Below, piece by piece: positions 16,819-26,005 of a DNA stretch of 64,000 nucleotides. Source of the stretch: Stenotrophomonas sp. MMGLT7 (GTDB lineage: Bacteria; Pseudomonadota; Gammaproteobacteria; Xanthomonadales; Xanthomonadaceae); contig NZ_JAJOZS010000010.1 in assembly GCF_021168555.1 (NCBI RefSeq), positions 1-64,000 of the forward strand, in the 5' to 3' direction. The notes beneath the pieces are model-generated. The model was not told the DNA's origin, did no database searches, and worked only from the letters and a program-made list of their open reading frames with translations. How positions within the stretch are numbered: the stretch's first letter is position 1; each line of letters starts with the position of its first letter. A program made the translations under genes and the position numbers.

Positions 16819-18279
16819 TCAGTAGGCGGTTTTCTGCGCCAGGACCTTCACCGCGGTCAGCACGATGATCTTGATGTCCAGCCAGGGAGTCCAGCGGCGG
16901 ATGTAGTCCAGGTCGTACTGCACACGCTTCTTCATCGACCGCAGCTCGGGGGTTTCGCCGCGGAAGCCGTGTACCTGTGCCCAGCCGGTGATGCCGGGCT
17001 TGACGTAGTGCCGCTGCATGTAGCGATCGATCAGCCGCTCGTACTGGTTGTTGTGCTGGACCGCATGCGGCCGCGGTCCCACCACGGACATGCTGCCGCC
17101 AAGCACATTGAAGAACTGCGGCAACTCGTCGAGGCTGGTCCTGCGCAGGAATGCACCGAAACGGGTCACCCGCGGATCGCCCTTGGTGGCCTGGGTGATC
17201 TTGTCCGGATCCTCGGCGTGTACCCGCATCGAGCGGAACTTGAGCATGCGGAACTCCCGCCCCCCCAGGCCGTTGCGCTTCTGCCGGAAGAACACCGGCC
17301 CCGGCGAACTGAGCTTGACCCCGATGGCCAGCACCAGGAAAACAGGACTGAGCACGATCACCGCGATGCCGGCCACCAGCCAGTCCTCGATGCGCTTGAC
17401 CGCCAGGTAGTAGGGATTGGCGACGCCCTGGCGCAGGTTGATCACCGGCACGCCGCCGATCTGTTCGACGGAAGGATTGAGGATGCCGAAATCGGAGATG
17501 TCCGGCACCAGCTTCACCGGAACTGGATAGCGCTCGAGCAGACGCAGCATGCCCTTGATGTCGTTGCGGTCCGACAGCGGCAGCGAGATCCAGACCTGCT
17601 CGACCCGGTCGTGGTTCTTCTCCAGATAGGCGCCAAGGGCGGCGAGGCTGCCCAGGCACGGCGGCAGGTTGCCGGAGGTGCTGTGGGTGTCGTGGTGGGA
17701 AGCGAAGTAGCCGGCAACGGCGATGCCCGTCTCCGGGTGCACCCGCAAGTGGCGGTAGAGCTTGAGGATGGGGGTACGCAGGCCGATCACGATCACCCGC
17801 TGCATGTCGATGCCCTGCTTGCGCATGTTGCGCAGCAGTGCATGGGCGCACACGCGCGCGACCGCCATGCCGCCATAACCCAGCAGGTACCAGTAGCCCA
17901 GCCACTGCCGTGAGATGACATTGCCCATCTGCACCAGCATGGCGTGCATCGAGAACAGGCCGAAGACGATGGTCCACGCCAGCCACAGCACGCCGAGTTC
18001 GCGCGCCAGGCTGCGTCCGCGCCATCCGCGGTAGATCGGCGACAGCCAGAAGCACAGCGTGGCGTACAGCAGCACGGTGCCGATGGCGATGCGGTACTCC
18101 TGATGCGGCAAGGTGTTGCCGAAACGCACGACATACGACACCGCCGCGGCTCCCGCCACGATCGCGGCATCGGCAATGCGCAGCCACAGGTCCAATGTGG
18201 CCACCCGCTCCGGGAGCGCCGTCACGGAACGCATGCCGCCGATCCCGTCATCACCGATCTTGCCCTGCAACAAAGTCAT
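16819..18279 (-). CDS. Undecaprenyl-phosphate sugar phosphotransferase (WcaJ/GumD type)
   Basis: A 486-residue inner-membrane initiating enzyme that moves a sugar-1-phosphate, probably glucose-1-P, from UDP-sugar to undecaprenyl phosphate. The N-terminal half has four to five hydrophobic segments and a CoA-binding-like domain. The C-terminal bacterial sugar transferase domain (from about residue 290) has the membrane re-entrant segment LVAGIAVIVLSPVFLVLAIGV and the conserved SSPGPVFFRQKRNG, LKFRSMR, RTSLDELPQ and KPGITGWAQVHGFRGET. It is the first gene of the polysaccharide transcription unit. Confidence 0.93.
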   Translation of the reverse strand: MTLLQGKIGDDGIGGMRSVTALPERVATLDLWLRIADAAIVAGAAAVSYVVRFGNTLPHQEYRIAIGTVLLYATLCFWLSPIYRGWRGRSLARELGVLWLAWTIVFGLFSMHAMLVQMGNVISRQWLGYWYLLGYGGMAVARVCAHALLRNMRKQGIDMQRVIVIGLRTPILKLYRHLRVHPETGIAVAGYFASHHDTHSTSGNLPPCLGSLAALGAYLEKNHDRVEQVWISLPLSDRNDIKGMLRLLERYPVPVKLVPDISDFGILNPSVEQIGGVPVINLRQGVANPYYLAVKRIEDWLVAGIAVIVLSPVFLVLAIGVKLSSPGPVFFRQKRNGLGGREFRMLKFRSMRVHAEDPDKITQATKGDPRVTRFGAFLRRTSLDELPQFFNVLGGSMSVVGPRPHAVQHNNQYERLIDRYMQRHYVKPGITGWAQVHGFRGETPELRSMKKRVQYDLDYIRRWTPWLDIKIIVLTAVKVLAQKTAY

Positions 18280-18425
18280 CTCCTATGCGTGCTCCAGTGC
18301 TCGTCCCTGGCCAGCCGCCAGCCACAGAGGGCTTCGCGGAGACAAAGAGATCTGATTATCCCGACATGTAATTGACATGTGAAGGCTTGACATACGTGCA
18401 GCTGCCAATGCGTCGGAAAGCTGAC

Positions 18426-18614
18426 TCATTGCTGCTCGTCCTCGTCCATCCTGCGGATACGCGAGATGCGCCAGCCGCCGTGGGTCCTGAATAACCCAGT
18501 GTCCCCCAACAGGGCATAACGGACTGCACGATAGAGCGAGGGGACCACGGGGTGCTCCCAGGACCGGACCTTGTGATAGGCCCTCCGGAAATCGCTGACG
18601 CATGATTTGGACAT
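18426..18614 (-). CDS. Small hypothetical protein, possible
   Basis: A 62-codon frame from ATG 18,614 (MSKSCVSDFRRAYHKVRSWEHP ... THGGWRISRIR) ending in an acidic DEDEQQ tail. It is basic and Trp-containing, with normal codon use. A weak GGGTGG lies upstream. No family was recognised. It sits between a candidate promoter and the sugar phosphotransferase, so it may be the leader gene of the cluster. Confidence 0.4.
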   Translation of the reverse strand: MSKSCVSDFRRAYHKVRSWEHPVVPSLYRAVRYALLGDTGLFRTHGGWRISRIRRMDEDEQQ

Positions 18615-18772
18615 TGGAAGCCACCCATGAGGACTACGGTGCACGAACCTGTGGATTCTTCCTAACCGGAATTAACGGTTCATTCCTGTCAGAGAAAAAT
18701 TGATTTCAGGTGAAATAAGGGTGGAACTGGCAGCGGCTGTCGATGCACTCAAATAACAAACGCCTTGTTTTG

Positions 18773-18801
18773 ATGCAATGCGGAAACGCTGAGAATGTCA
18801 A
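18773..18801 (-). promoter_or_regulatory. Candidate promoter of the polysaccharide cluster
   Basis: On the minus strand a perfect -35 TTGACA (18,801-18,796), a 17-base spacer and a weak -10 TTGCAT (18,778-18,773). It lies in an AT-rich pocket ahead of the small ORF and the initiating transferase. A short dyad AACCG-7-CGGTT at 18,664-18,680 downstream could bind a regulator. Confidence 0.35.
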
Positions 18802-19142
18802 TTTTTTGGCGCAAAGGAGATAGGCATCACGACGGAGCTTTACCGGAGATTCAAGAACCTGAGTAGTAGGCATCTAATGGCAATGCCGGTCGGCCCATGT
18901 GGCCGACGCCGGGGAGCGGGTTCGCGAGGCATGGAGCGTGGCCCCAGGCTGTGCATGGACCGACCATCGGTTCATCGCGTGGGGCCACCTTGGTCTCTGG
19001 TCCGGCTTCGGGCCCCAAGGCTATGGAGTGGTCCTGGCCCCGCGGCTCGCCGCGTTCGGGCCACGCCGGAGCGGCAGAGTGAGTCCGCCAGATGTTCCAC
19101 GGCGCCCGTCCCCAGCGGGAACAGGCCAAGCCCACAGGCCAG

Positions 19143-19169
19143 CCCGCGCGACCGAGGCGCGGGCTACCT
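19143..19169 (-). repeat. GTAG-type palindrome with GCCCGCG stem
   Basis: On the minus strand it starts GTAGCCCGCGCC and closes with GCGCGGGCT, a stem of at least seven bases. It shares only the GTAG end with the other repeats in the window. Confidence 0.6.
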
Positions 19170-19188
19170 GGGGGGGATTCAATGAGCG

Positions 19189-19209
19189 TCGGGGAGCCCC
19201 GACCTACCG
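19189..19209 (-). repeat. GTAG-type palindrome with GTCGGGG stem
   Basis: On the minus strand GTAGGTCGGGGCTCCCCGAC: a GTAG end, then a GTCGGG/CCCGAC stem. It lies downstream of ssb and could end its transcript. Confidence 0.6.
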
Positions 19210-19306
19210 GGCATTGCCTAGGTCGCCCCCGCGCAGCTGAGGCGCGGGACGTCTGGGTTTCATGCGCATCGGGGCGTGGCCCACGATATGTTTCAGGCGG
19301 AACCGA

Positions 19307-19804
19307 TCAGAACGGGATGTCGTCGTCGGCGAAGTCGTCCGCGGGCGGGGCCGACTGCTGCGGCGCAGGCTGCTGCCGGCGCGGGGCGTAGTCCTGGCCG
19401 CCGCCGCTCTGGCGCGGCGGGGCCGAACGCTGAGGACGGTCGCCGCCCATGCCGCCGCCACCGCCTTCGCCGCGGCCGCCGAGCATCTGCATCTCATTGG
19501 CCACGATGTCGGTGGAATACTTCTCCACGCCGTCCTGGCCGGTGTACTTGTCGTAGCGGATCTCGCCTTCGACATACACCTGCGAGCCCTTGCGCAGGTA
19601 CTCGCCGGCGATCTCGCCGAGCTTGCCGAAGAACACCACGCGGTGCCATTCGGTGCGCTCCTGCTGGTTGCCGTCGCGGTCCTTGCGCACGCTGGTGGTG
19701 GCCAGGCTGATGCGGGTGATGGCCATGCCGGCCTGGGTGTACTTGGTGTCGGGATCGTTGCCGAGGTTGCCGACGAGGATGACTTTGTTGACGCCGCGAG
19801 CCAT
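19307..19804 (-). CDS. ssb: Single-stranded DNA-binding protein
   Basis: A 165-residue protein that coats single-stranded DNA in replication, repair and recombination. The OB fold is in residues 1-110 ([53 protein letters not shown]). A Gly/Gln/Pro-rich linker and the acidic DDDIPF tip for partner binding follow. The start at 19,804 has GGAAGAA upstream; the longer frame lacks family sequence. It is divergent from ispB across about 156 bases. Confidence 0.97.
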   Translation of the reverse strand: MARGVNKVILVGNLGNDPDTKYTQAGMAITRISLATTSVRKDRDGNQQERTEWHRVVFFGKLGEIAGEYLRKGSQVYVEGEIRYDKYTGQDGVEKYSTDIVANEMQMLGGRGEGGGGGMGGDRPQRSAPPRQSGGGQDYAPRRQQPAPQQSAPPADDFADDDIPF

Positions 19805-19960
19805 AGGGTTCTTCCGTTGGGAGATGTCACCCGCCGGATGCGGGCCTAGCCATTGGATTATAACGATCCGGCCCGGGTCTGTCGGCCAGCCGGCCGGCAT
19901 CATGTGGGACTAATCCGGCGCCCCCACCTATAATCCTCGGATGCCAACGGCCCTGAACGC

Positions 19961-20959
19961 ATGACCCTCGCCGAAGACCTTCGTCCTGCCCTGGACCTTT
20001 CGCAGATCCAGGCCCTCGCCGCGGCCGACATGGCCTCGGTGGATGCGCTGATCCGTCGCCGCCTGGCCTCCGACGTGGTGCTGATCAACCAGATCGCCGA
20101 CCACATCGTCTCCGCCGGCGGCAAGCGCCTGCGGCCGATGCTGGTGATGCTGGCCGGGCACGCCTGCGGCGGTGCCGGTGCCGACCACCACCAGTTGGCG
20201 GCGATCATCGAGTTCATCCACACCTCCACCCTGCTGCACGACGACGTCGTCGACGAATCGGACCTGCGCCGCGGCCGCAGCACCGCCAATGCCCTGTGGG
20301 GCAACGCGCCCAGCGTGCTGGTCGGCGACTTCCTGTATTCGCGCAGCTTCCAGCTGATGGTCGAGCTGGACACGATGGCGGTGATGCGGATCCTGGCCGA
20401 CACCACCAACCGCATCGCCGAGGGGGAGGTGCTGCAGCTGCTGCATGTGCACAACCCCGATACCGACGAGGCCGCGTACCTGCGCGTGATCGAGCGCAAG
20501 ACCGCGGTGCTGTTCGCCGCCGCCACCCGCCTGGGGGCGCTGGCCGCTGGTGCCGACGAGACGCTGCAGCAGCAGCTGTACGACTACGGCATGAACCTGG
20601 GCTACGCCTTCCAGATCGCCGACGACGTGCTCGACTACACCGCCGATGCCGCCGAACTGGGCAAGAACCTGGGCGACGACCTGGCCGAGGGCAAGGCGAC
20701 GCTGCCGCTCATCCATGCCATCGCCTGCTCCGATGCGCAGCTCTCCTCGCGGCTGCGCGGGATCGTGCAGGACGGCGATGCCACGGCGATGCCGGAAGTG
20801 CTGGCCGCCATCGAGGTGGCCGGCAGCCTGGACTACAGCCGCCAACGGGCGATCGAGTATGCCGATGCCGCCGAGCGATCGCTCGCCGGACTGGACGAGA
20901 GGCCTGCGCTGGCCGCGTTGCGCGGACTCGCCCGCTATGCGGTGGAACGCAGGTCGTAG
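19961..20959 (+). CDS. ispB: Octaprenyl diphosphate synthase
   Basis: A 332-residue trans-prenyltransferase that makes the ubiquinone side chain from FPP and IPP. First aspartate-rich motif DDVVD at residues 94-98, second DDVLD at 221-225, with GGKRLRP for IPP binding near 53-59. The C-terminus is complete; the TAG stop shares its last base with the GTAG end of a REP element. Ubiquinone-8 would be the expected product in this family. Confidence 0.93.
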   Translation: MTLAEDLRPALDLSQIQALAAADMASVDALIRRRLASDVVLINQIADHIVSAGGKRLRPMLVMLAGHACGGAGADHHQLAAIIEFIHTSTLLHDDVVDESDLRRGRSTANALWGNAPSVLVGDFLYSRSFQLMVELDTMAVMRILADTTNRIAEGEVLQLLHVHNPDTDEAAYLRVIERKTAVLFAAATRLGALAAGADETLQQQLYDYGMNLGYAFQIADDVLDYTADAAELGKNLGDDLAEGKATLPLIHAIACSDAQLSSRLRGIVQDGDATAMPEVLAAIEVAGSLDYSRQRAIEYADAAERSLAGLDERPALAALRGLARYAVERRS

Positions 20960-21084
20960 TAGCGCCGAGCGCGCCCGACGGCTGGCCGCGAGGGCGCTCG
21001 CCATCGTCGGGAATGCCCCAGCGGAGCAAGCTCCGCTCTACGATAGGTGCTGTCCTGCACCGTAGCGCCGAGCTTGCTCGGCGG
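20959..21084. repeat. GTAG-type REP cluster
   Basis: A degraded unit starts with GTAGCGCCGAGC at 20,959 and ends with AGCGGAGCAAGCTCCGCT and CTAC at 21,041. A second half-unit GTAGCGCCGAGCTTGCTCGG starts at 21,062. It lies between the convergent ispB and araC-type genes and could act as a two-way transcription end. Confidence 0.85.
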
Positions 21085-21167
21085 CCGTTCTTGATGTCCC
21101 GGCACGCCATCTACCCCTCACGTCGACCGCACGGGGCCGGCCTGCGGACTCCCCAATGGCCACATGC

Positions 21168-22151
21168 TCAGGTTCGGCCGCGCGCCTGCCCGGGGGTGAT
21201 GCCGAAACGGCGCTTGAAGGCGGTGGAGAAGTTCGCGCTGCTGCCGTAGCCGGCCCGCTGCGCCGCCATCGCGATGCTGGCGCGTCCGCGGGCGAGCAAT
21301 GCGTAGGCCTCCCGCATCCTGCGCTCGCGCAGGTAGGCGAACACGGTGGTGCCATAGGCGGCGCGGAACTCCAGTTGCAGCGAGGTGGTGTTGATGGCCA
21401 CGTGGCGGGCGATCCGCTGCAGATCCCAGGCATCGGCCTGGCCGCTGTCGAGCAGTTCGCGCAACGCGCGCATGCGCCGCTGCTGGCGCGGCCCCAGGCT
21501 TGGCGACTGCGGCGATTCCCGGGCGATGACCGAGCAGGCTTCCAGGACGATATCCAGGCAGCGCGCCTCCAGGTGAAGTGCGAGCAGCCCGGCGGGCAGC
21601 GGTGGCGGCCGCAGGATCGCATCGGCAGCGACCAGCGCCTGGCCCGACGGCGTCCACGGTGCCTGGGACATGTGCCCGCGAAGGAACGCCTTCAGCCTGC
21701 GGCCGGCGTCATGCCCATGCAGCCCGGCCGACTCGATCCATTCCGGCTTCAGTGTGATGGAAACCTTGCGCTCGGGCCGGCCGGCACGCCAGCGACGCCG
21801 GAACAGGTCCGGCTCGGCCAGGTTCACCAATGCGCCGAAGTTGCCGGCCCGCATCGCCACCTGTTCGCCGAGCGGCCCCAGTCGGAAGCTGTGGCTGCCG
21901 TAGCCCACTTCGGTGGCGCCATCGACCAGCAGCACGATCTTCACGCCGGGTGCGAGTTCGGCCTCGCTCTCCAGGTCCTGCAGGTCGCGGGCCTGGGTGC
22001 AATGCAGCACCAGTCCCGCGCGCAGCTCGCGGGTGAAGGTGCGCCCGGCGAGCAGCGGCAGGTCGGCGGCAGGCTCGCGACTGAAGCGATAGCCGCCACC
22101 GATCAGATCCATGCCCATCAGCAGGTCGTCACGCCTCACGATGCCGGACAT
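21168..22151 (-). CDS. AraC-family regulator (PchR-like)
   Basis: A 327-residue regulator with an N-terminal ligand domain and two C-terminal helix-turn-helix motifs (AINTTSLQLEFRAAYGTTVFAYLRERRM and IAMAAQRAGYGSSANFSTAFKRRFGITPGQAR). It sits divergently from a TonB-dependent receptor, the arrangement of siderophore-sensing activators such as PchR. I chose the ATG at 22,151 because a strong GGGGGGAG lies six bases before it; upstream ATGs at 22,175 and 22,244 are possible. Confidence 0.87.
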   Translation of the reverse strand: MSGIVRRDDLLMGMDLIGGGYRFSREPAADLPLLAGRTFTRELRAGLVLHCTQARDLQDLESEAELAPGVKIVLLVDGATEVGYGSHSFRLGPLGEQVAMRAGNFGALVNLAEPDLFRRRWRAGRPERKVSITLKPEWIESAGLHGHDAGRRLKAFLRGHMSQAPWTPSGQALVAADAILRPPPLPAGLLALHLEARCLDIVLEACSVIARESPQSPSLGPRQQRRMRALRELLDSGQADAWDLQRIARHVAINTTSLQLEFRAAYGTTVFAYLRERRMREAYALLARGRASIAMAAQRAGYGSSANFSTAFKRRFGITPGQARGRT

Positions 22152-22252
22152 TTCCACTCCCCCCGATTCTTTCATTGCGCAAAGGATTTCCTGCGTGGTG
22201 CAAACCCGGTGCGCCGAAGCAGCGGCTAGATTAGCCGCCTTCACTCACAAAC

Positions 22253-22271
22253 GCGAACGAATTTCATTCGC
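22253..22271. promoter_or_regulatory. Fur-like or PchR-like operator
   Basis: GCGAACGAA-T-TTCATTCGC is a 9-1-9 inverted repeat with one mismatched pair, the size of a Fur box, and agrees with the classic Fur consensus at about 11 of 19 positions. It lies 31 bases before the TonB receptor start in the divergent promoter region. It could also be the AraC-type regulator's site. Confidence 0.4.
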
Positions 22272-22301
22272 GCGACAGATTCGTCCAGTCCGGAATTCCC
22301 C

Positions 22302-24293
22302 ATGCCCCCTTTCCTTCGCCTCTCTCCGCTGGCGCTCGCCTGCATGGCCTGTAGCCTGCCCGCCCTTGCTCAATCCAGTGCGGATCCGGTCAAGCAACTC
22401 GACACAGTCGTGGTCACCGCCTCCGCCGCCGGACAGACGCTGCGCGAGGCCCCGGCCAGCATCACCCTCATCGACCGCGAGGAACTGGCGCTCAAGCCGG
22501 TCATGGACCTGGGCCAGCTCCTCGGCTCGGTCGAAGGCGTCACCCTGCAGCGCTCGGGCAACCTCGCCCCGCGGGTGCAACTGCGCGGCCTGGATGCGGC
22601 CTACACGCTGATCCTGATCGACGGCAAGCGGGTCAACTCGACCAGTGCGTCGTTCCGTGGCAACGACTACGACACCGGCTGGGTGCCGGCGGAAATGATC
22701 GAGCGCATCGAGGTCGTGCGCGGTCCGATGTCCTCGCTGTACGGCTCCGACGCGATCGGCGGCGTAGTCAACATCATCACCCGCCGCATCGGCGAAGCCT
22801 GGCATGGCAGCATCGGCGCCGACTACATCCGCCAGCAGGACCGCGATGCTGGCGACACCCGCAAGGGCACCTTCTCCGTGAGCGGCCCGCTGGTCGCCGG
22901 CAAGCTGGGGCTGAAGGTCTACGGCAGCCGCGACGAACGCGATGCCGATGGCGCGGTGAACGACTCCGGCCAAGCCGGCATGCCTTATAACGAGAACCGA
23001 TCCGTCCACGCGACCGTGGCGTGGACACCCAGCGAGAACCACGATCTCGACCTGGGGGTGGACGACAGCTACCGCGACCACGACGGCTTCGAGATGAAGC
23101 GCCAGACCGGCTCGCTCACCTGGCGCGGCCGCTACGATTTCGGCAGCGCCGAGGCTATCGCCTACCGCGACCGCACCCGCAACCTGACCGGCAGCATCAG
23201 CGGCGAGATCAACCCGAACCGGTCGCTGCTAACCTCCGCCAGCGGCAAGCTGACGCTGGATACGCTGGAACGGCAGACCCTCACCTTTGGCGGCGAGGTA
23301 CGCAAGGAGGAACTGCACGATCCGGCCAACCTCGGCGGCTGGCCCGGCAGCGATGGCTACGGCCAGAATCCGGACACCTCGGTGCAGCAGGAGGCGCTGT
23401 TCGTCGAGGACGAGATCGTCCTGCACCAGGACCTGAGGCTGACCCTCGGCGACCGGTTCGACCACCACGAGAACTTCGGCGGGCACCACAGCCCGCGTGC
23501 CTACCTGGTGTGGAATGCCGACGAGGCGATCACGGTGAAAGCCGGCTGGGCGCGCGCCTTCCGTGCGCCGACGCTGCTGCAGAACAGCCCCAACTGGGGT
23601 TCGGTGTCCTGCGGCAGCGCCACCACCGGTTGCTACGTCATCGGTTCGACCGATCTCAAGCCCGAGACCAGCACCAGCTACGAGCTGGGCGTGCTGATCG
23701 ACCGGGGACGGTGGGGCGGCGGCTTCACGCTGTTCCGCACCGACCTGGAGGACATGATCGACATCACCAGCCGCACCCGCGACACCGCACTGGCGCCGAG
23801 CTATCCCAACTTCGTCGGCTTCCTCGCCGATGGCCGGCCGATATTCGCCTACCAGAACATCGCCCGCGTCCGCACCCAGGGCCTGGAGGCCAATGCCCGC
23901 ATTCTCCTCGGCGAGGACTGGAGCGTGCGCGCCAACTACACCTACCTGGACGCCACCAACCTCAGCTACGACACCCCACGCCCGATGGTCTACAAGCCCG
24001 AACACTCGGCCAACGTGAACCTGCAATGGCAGGCCAGCGAGCGGATCGGCCTGGGCCTGCAGGCGCGCTACGTCGGCAGGCAGTACACCTCGGTCTACGC
24101 CAACGCCGCTAACAACCTGTCCAAGCGCGGTTACGTGCTGGCCGACCTGACCTCGAGCTGGAAGCTCGGCCGCCACCTGACTTTGCGCGCCGGCGCGCTC
24201 AACCTCGCCGACCACAGCGTCGACCGCGACAACAGCAGCGACTACAACGAGGAAGGCCGGCGCTGGTACGCCTCGATGACGGCGAGCTTCTGA
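22302..24293 (+). CDS. TonB-dependent siderophore receptor
   Basis: A 663-residue outer-membrane receptor of the FepA/CirA type that imports a ferric siderophore using TonB energy. A signal peptide (residues 1-23, ending ALA-Q) is followed by a TonB box-like DTVVVTA near 33-39. The plug domain has LGQLLGSVEGVTLQRSG, RGLDAAYTLILIDGKRVNS and RIEVVRGPMSSLYGSDAIGGVVNIITRR. The 22-strand barrel ends in the terminal Phe. It is next to a Fes-like esterase, which points to a catecholate, enterobactin-like substrate. Confidence 0.92.
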   Translation: MPPFLRLSPLALACMACSLPALAQSSADPVKQLDTVVVTASAAGQTLREAPASITLIDREELALKPVMDLGQLLGSVEGVTLQRSGNLAPRVQLRGLDAAYTLILIDGKRVNSTSASFRGNDYDTGWVPAEMIERIEVVRGPMSSLYGSDAIGGVVNIITRRIGEAWHGSIGADYIRQQDRDAGDTRKGTFSVSGPLVAGKLGLKVYGSRDERDADGAVNDSGQAGMPYNENRSVHATVAWTPSENHDLDLGVDDSYRDHDGFEMKRQTGSLTWRGRYDFGSAEAIAYRDRTRNLTGSISGEINPNRSLLTSASGKLTLDTLERQTLTFGGEVRKEELHDPANLGGWPGSDGYGQNPDTSVQQEALFVEDEIVLHQDLRLTLGDRFDHHENFGGHHSPRAYLVWNADEAITVKAGWARAFRAPTLLQNSPNWGSVSCGSATTGCYVIGSTDLKPETSTSYELGVLIDRGRWGGGFTLFRTDLEDMIDITSRTRDTALAPSYPNFVGFLADGRPIFAYQNIARVRTQGLEANARILLGEDWSVRANYTYLDATNLSYDTPRPMVYKPEHSANVNLQWQASERIGLGLQARYVGRQYTSVYANAANNLSKRGYVLADLTSSWKLGRHLTLRAGALNLADHSVDRDNSSDYNEEGRRWYASMTASF

Positions 24294-24295
24294 GC

Positions 24296-25855
24296 ATGTG
24301 TCCGCACCTGTTGGCCGGATTGCTGCTGTTCTCCTGGAATGCCGCTGCGTCGGAGTTCGTGGTCGAGGCGGCCGCCGGTTCACTGGTGACCGGGACGCTG
24401 GCCGCGCCGGTCGCCGACGCGCCGGCGCGCGCATTGCTGCTCGATGCCAGCGGCCGCCACGTACGCGCGTTCGAGATGACCGAAGACGGCAGGATCGACT
24501 ACCAGTTCGTCGCCGGCACGGCCGGTCCGTACCGCCTGCGTCCGGAAACGGCGGCACTGCCATGGCAGGACCACCGCGACCCGCCACACGACCTGGCCGC
24601 GCTGGAATTTCCGGTCGCCGATGCGGTACCCGCCGATCCGCGCCTGCGGGCACTACTGGCCCTGCCGGAAGCTGCGCGCGCGGAACGGATGCCGAGGTTC
24701 TGGCAGGAGGTCCATGCGGCGGGAACGCCATTGCACACCCCTCTGGCATCCGGGCTGGTCAGGCTCACCTTCCTCTGGCGCGGCCAACCCGATACCCGCA
24801 ACGTACGCCTGTACTGGCCGGCGCAATCGGCCAACCTGCGGCCGTTCTCGCGACTCCCCGCCACCGACCTGTGGTTCCTGGAGCTGGAGGTGCCCGCCGG
24901 CACCCGCGCTTCCTACCGGATAGCGCCCGACGTCCCGGCGGGCGAGCGCAGGCTGATGCGGCGGATGATGCGCGCCAGTGCGCAGGCCGATCCGCTGAAC
25001 CCGTCGCGCTGGCGGCGCGACCCGCGTGACGGCGAATACGACAGCGATTCGCTGCTGGCACTCCCGGGCTCACCAACGCAGCACTGGACCACCGCCGTAC
25101 CGTCCACGCTGCAGGGCCGCGTCGAGGAGCACCGCATCGCCAGTGCGCGCCTGGGCAACAGCCGCCGATTGAGCGTCTATCTTCCCCACGGCTACGCCGA
25201 AAACAGCACCTATCCGCTGCTGCTGGTGTTCGACCGCCAGGCCTATCTGCGCGACGCCGCCCTGCCGGCGACACTGGACAAGCTCATCGCCGCCGGCCGG
25301 ATACCGCCGCTGATGGCGGTGCTGATCGACAACTCGTCCGCCGAGGCGCGGGCGCGCGAACTGCCGTGCAATTACGAATTCGCCGCGTTCATGACCGACG
25401 AACTGCTGCCGTGGCTGCACCGACACTGGACGCTGGAACGCGATCCATCCCGCGTGGTGGTGGCAGGTGCCAGCTACGGCGGACTGGCGGCGGCGTGCCT
25501 GGCCTGGCGCCATCCGCAGCGCTTCGGGCGCGTGCTGGCCCAGTCCGGCTCGTTCTGGTGGGGGCCGGCCGCACTGGATGCCGACCCGGCTGCGAACGGC
25601 GGCGGTTGGCTGGCCCGGCAGTTCGCCGAGGCGCCACGCTCGAACCTGTCGTTCTACCTGGAGGCCGGCCTGCTCGAGATCCGCCGCCGCGGCGACTCCA
25701 GCCAGGGCATCCTGGAATCCACCCGCGAACTGGCCGAGGTACTGCGCCGGCGCGGCTACCCGGTGCAGTTGCACGAATATGCCGGCGGCCACGACTATGC
25801 GGTCTGGCGCGAAGGCATCGCCGAAGGACTGATCGCCCTGTTGGGCGGCGATTGA
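24296..25855 (+). CDS. Exported enterochelin esterase-like hydrolase
   Basis: A 519-residue protein with a short signal peptide (LLAGLLLFSWNAAAS), an N-terminal beta-sandwich like that of Fes, and a C-terminal alpha/beta-hydrolase esterase domain from about residue 275. The nucleophile elbow is GASYGGLAA, and the catalytic His is in GGHDYAVWR. The export signal suggests hydrolysis of the ferric tri-catechol siderophore in the periplasm, as for IroE/PfeE-type enzymes, rather than in the cytosol as for Fes. It starts two bases after the receptor stop, so the two are one operon. Confidence 0.85.
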   Translation: MCPHLLAGLLLFSWNAAASEFVVEAAAGSLVTGTLAAPVADAPARALLLDASGRHVRAFEMTEDGRIDYQFVAGTAGPYRLRPETAALPWQDHRDPPHDLAALEFPVADAVPADPRLRALLALPEAARAERMPRFWQEVHAAGTPLHTPLASGLVRLTFLWRGQPDTRNVRLYWPAQSANLRPFSRLPATDLWFLELEVPAGTRASYRIAPDVPAGERRLMRRMMRASAQADPLNPSRWRRDPRDGEYDSDSLLALPGSPTQHWTTAVPSTLQGRVEEHRIASARLGNSRRLSVYLPHGYAENSTYPLLLVFDRQAYLRDAALPATLDKLIAAGRIPPLMAVLIDNSSAEARARELPCNYEFAAFMTDELLPWLHRHWTLERDPSRVVVAGASYGGLAAACLAWRHPQRFGRVLAQSGSFWWGPAALDADPAANGGGWLARQFAEAPRSNLSFYLEAGLLEIRRRGDSSQGILESTRELAEVLRRRGYPVQLHEYAGGHDYAVWREGIAEGLIALLGGD

Positions 25856-25922
25856 GCCTGCATGATTCACGTAGGGCGCGCATCGCCGCCTCCAAAACCC
25901 ACTGCGTGAAGGAATGCTGGCC

Positions 25923-26005
25923 GTAGCGCCGAGCTTGCTCGGCGACTGTTCGCGAGGACGTTGGCCATGGTCGGGAATGCCCCAGCGGAGCAAGCTCCGC
26001 TCTAC
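25923..26005. repeat. GTAG-type REP unit at the end of the RAYT gene
   Basis: GTAGCGCCGAGCTTGCTCGG at the left end and AGCGGAGC-AA-GCTCCGCT plus CTAC at the right end, about 83 bases. The terminal CTAC read on the minus strand (GTAG) supplies the TAG stop codon of the RAYT gene. Confidence 0.9.

Larger units (their letters stand above)
18280..19306. other. Long intergenic region before the polysaccharide cluster
   Basis: About 1 kb with one possible small gene (18,426-18,614), an AT-rich promoter-like stretch around 18,650-18,830 and, from 18,880 to 19,260, GC-rich palindromic repeats behind ssb. I see no tRNA or other RNA gene in it. Confidence 0.5.

Noticed and set aside
18880..19260. A tRNA or small structured RNA in the region behind ssb
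   Set aside because: The hairpins found are short GTAG-type palindromes; no cloverleaf or conserved RNA core was found by eye.
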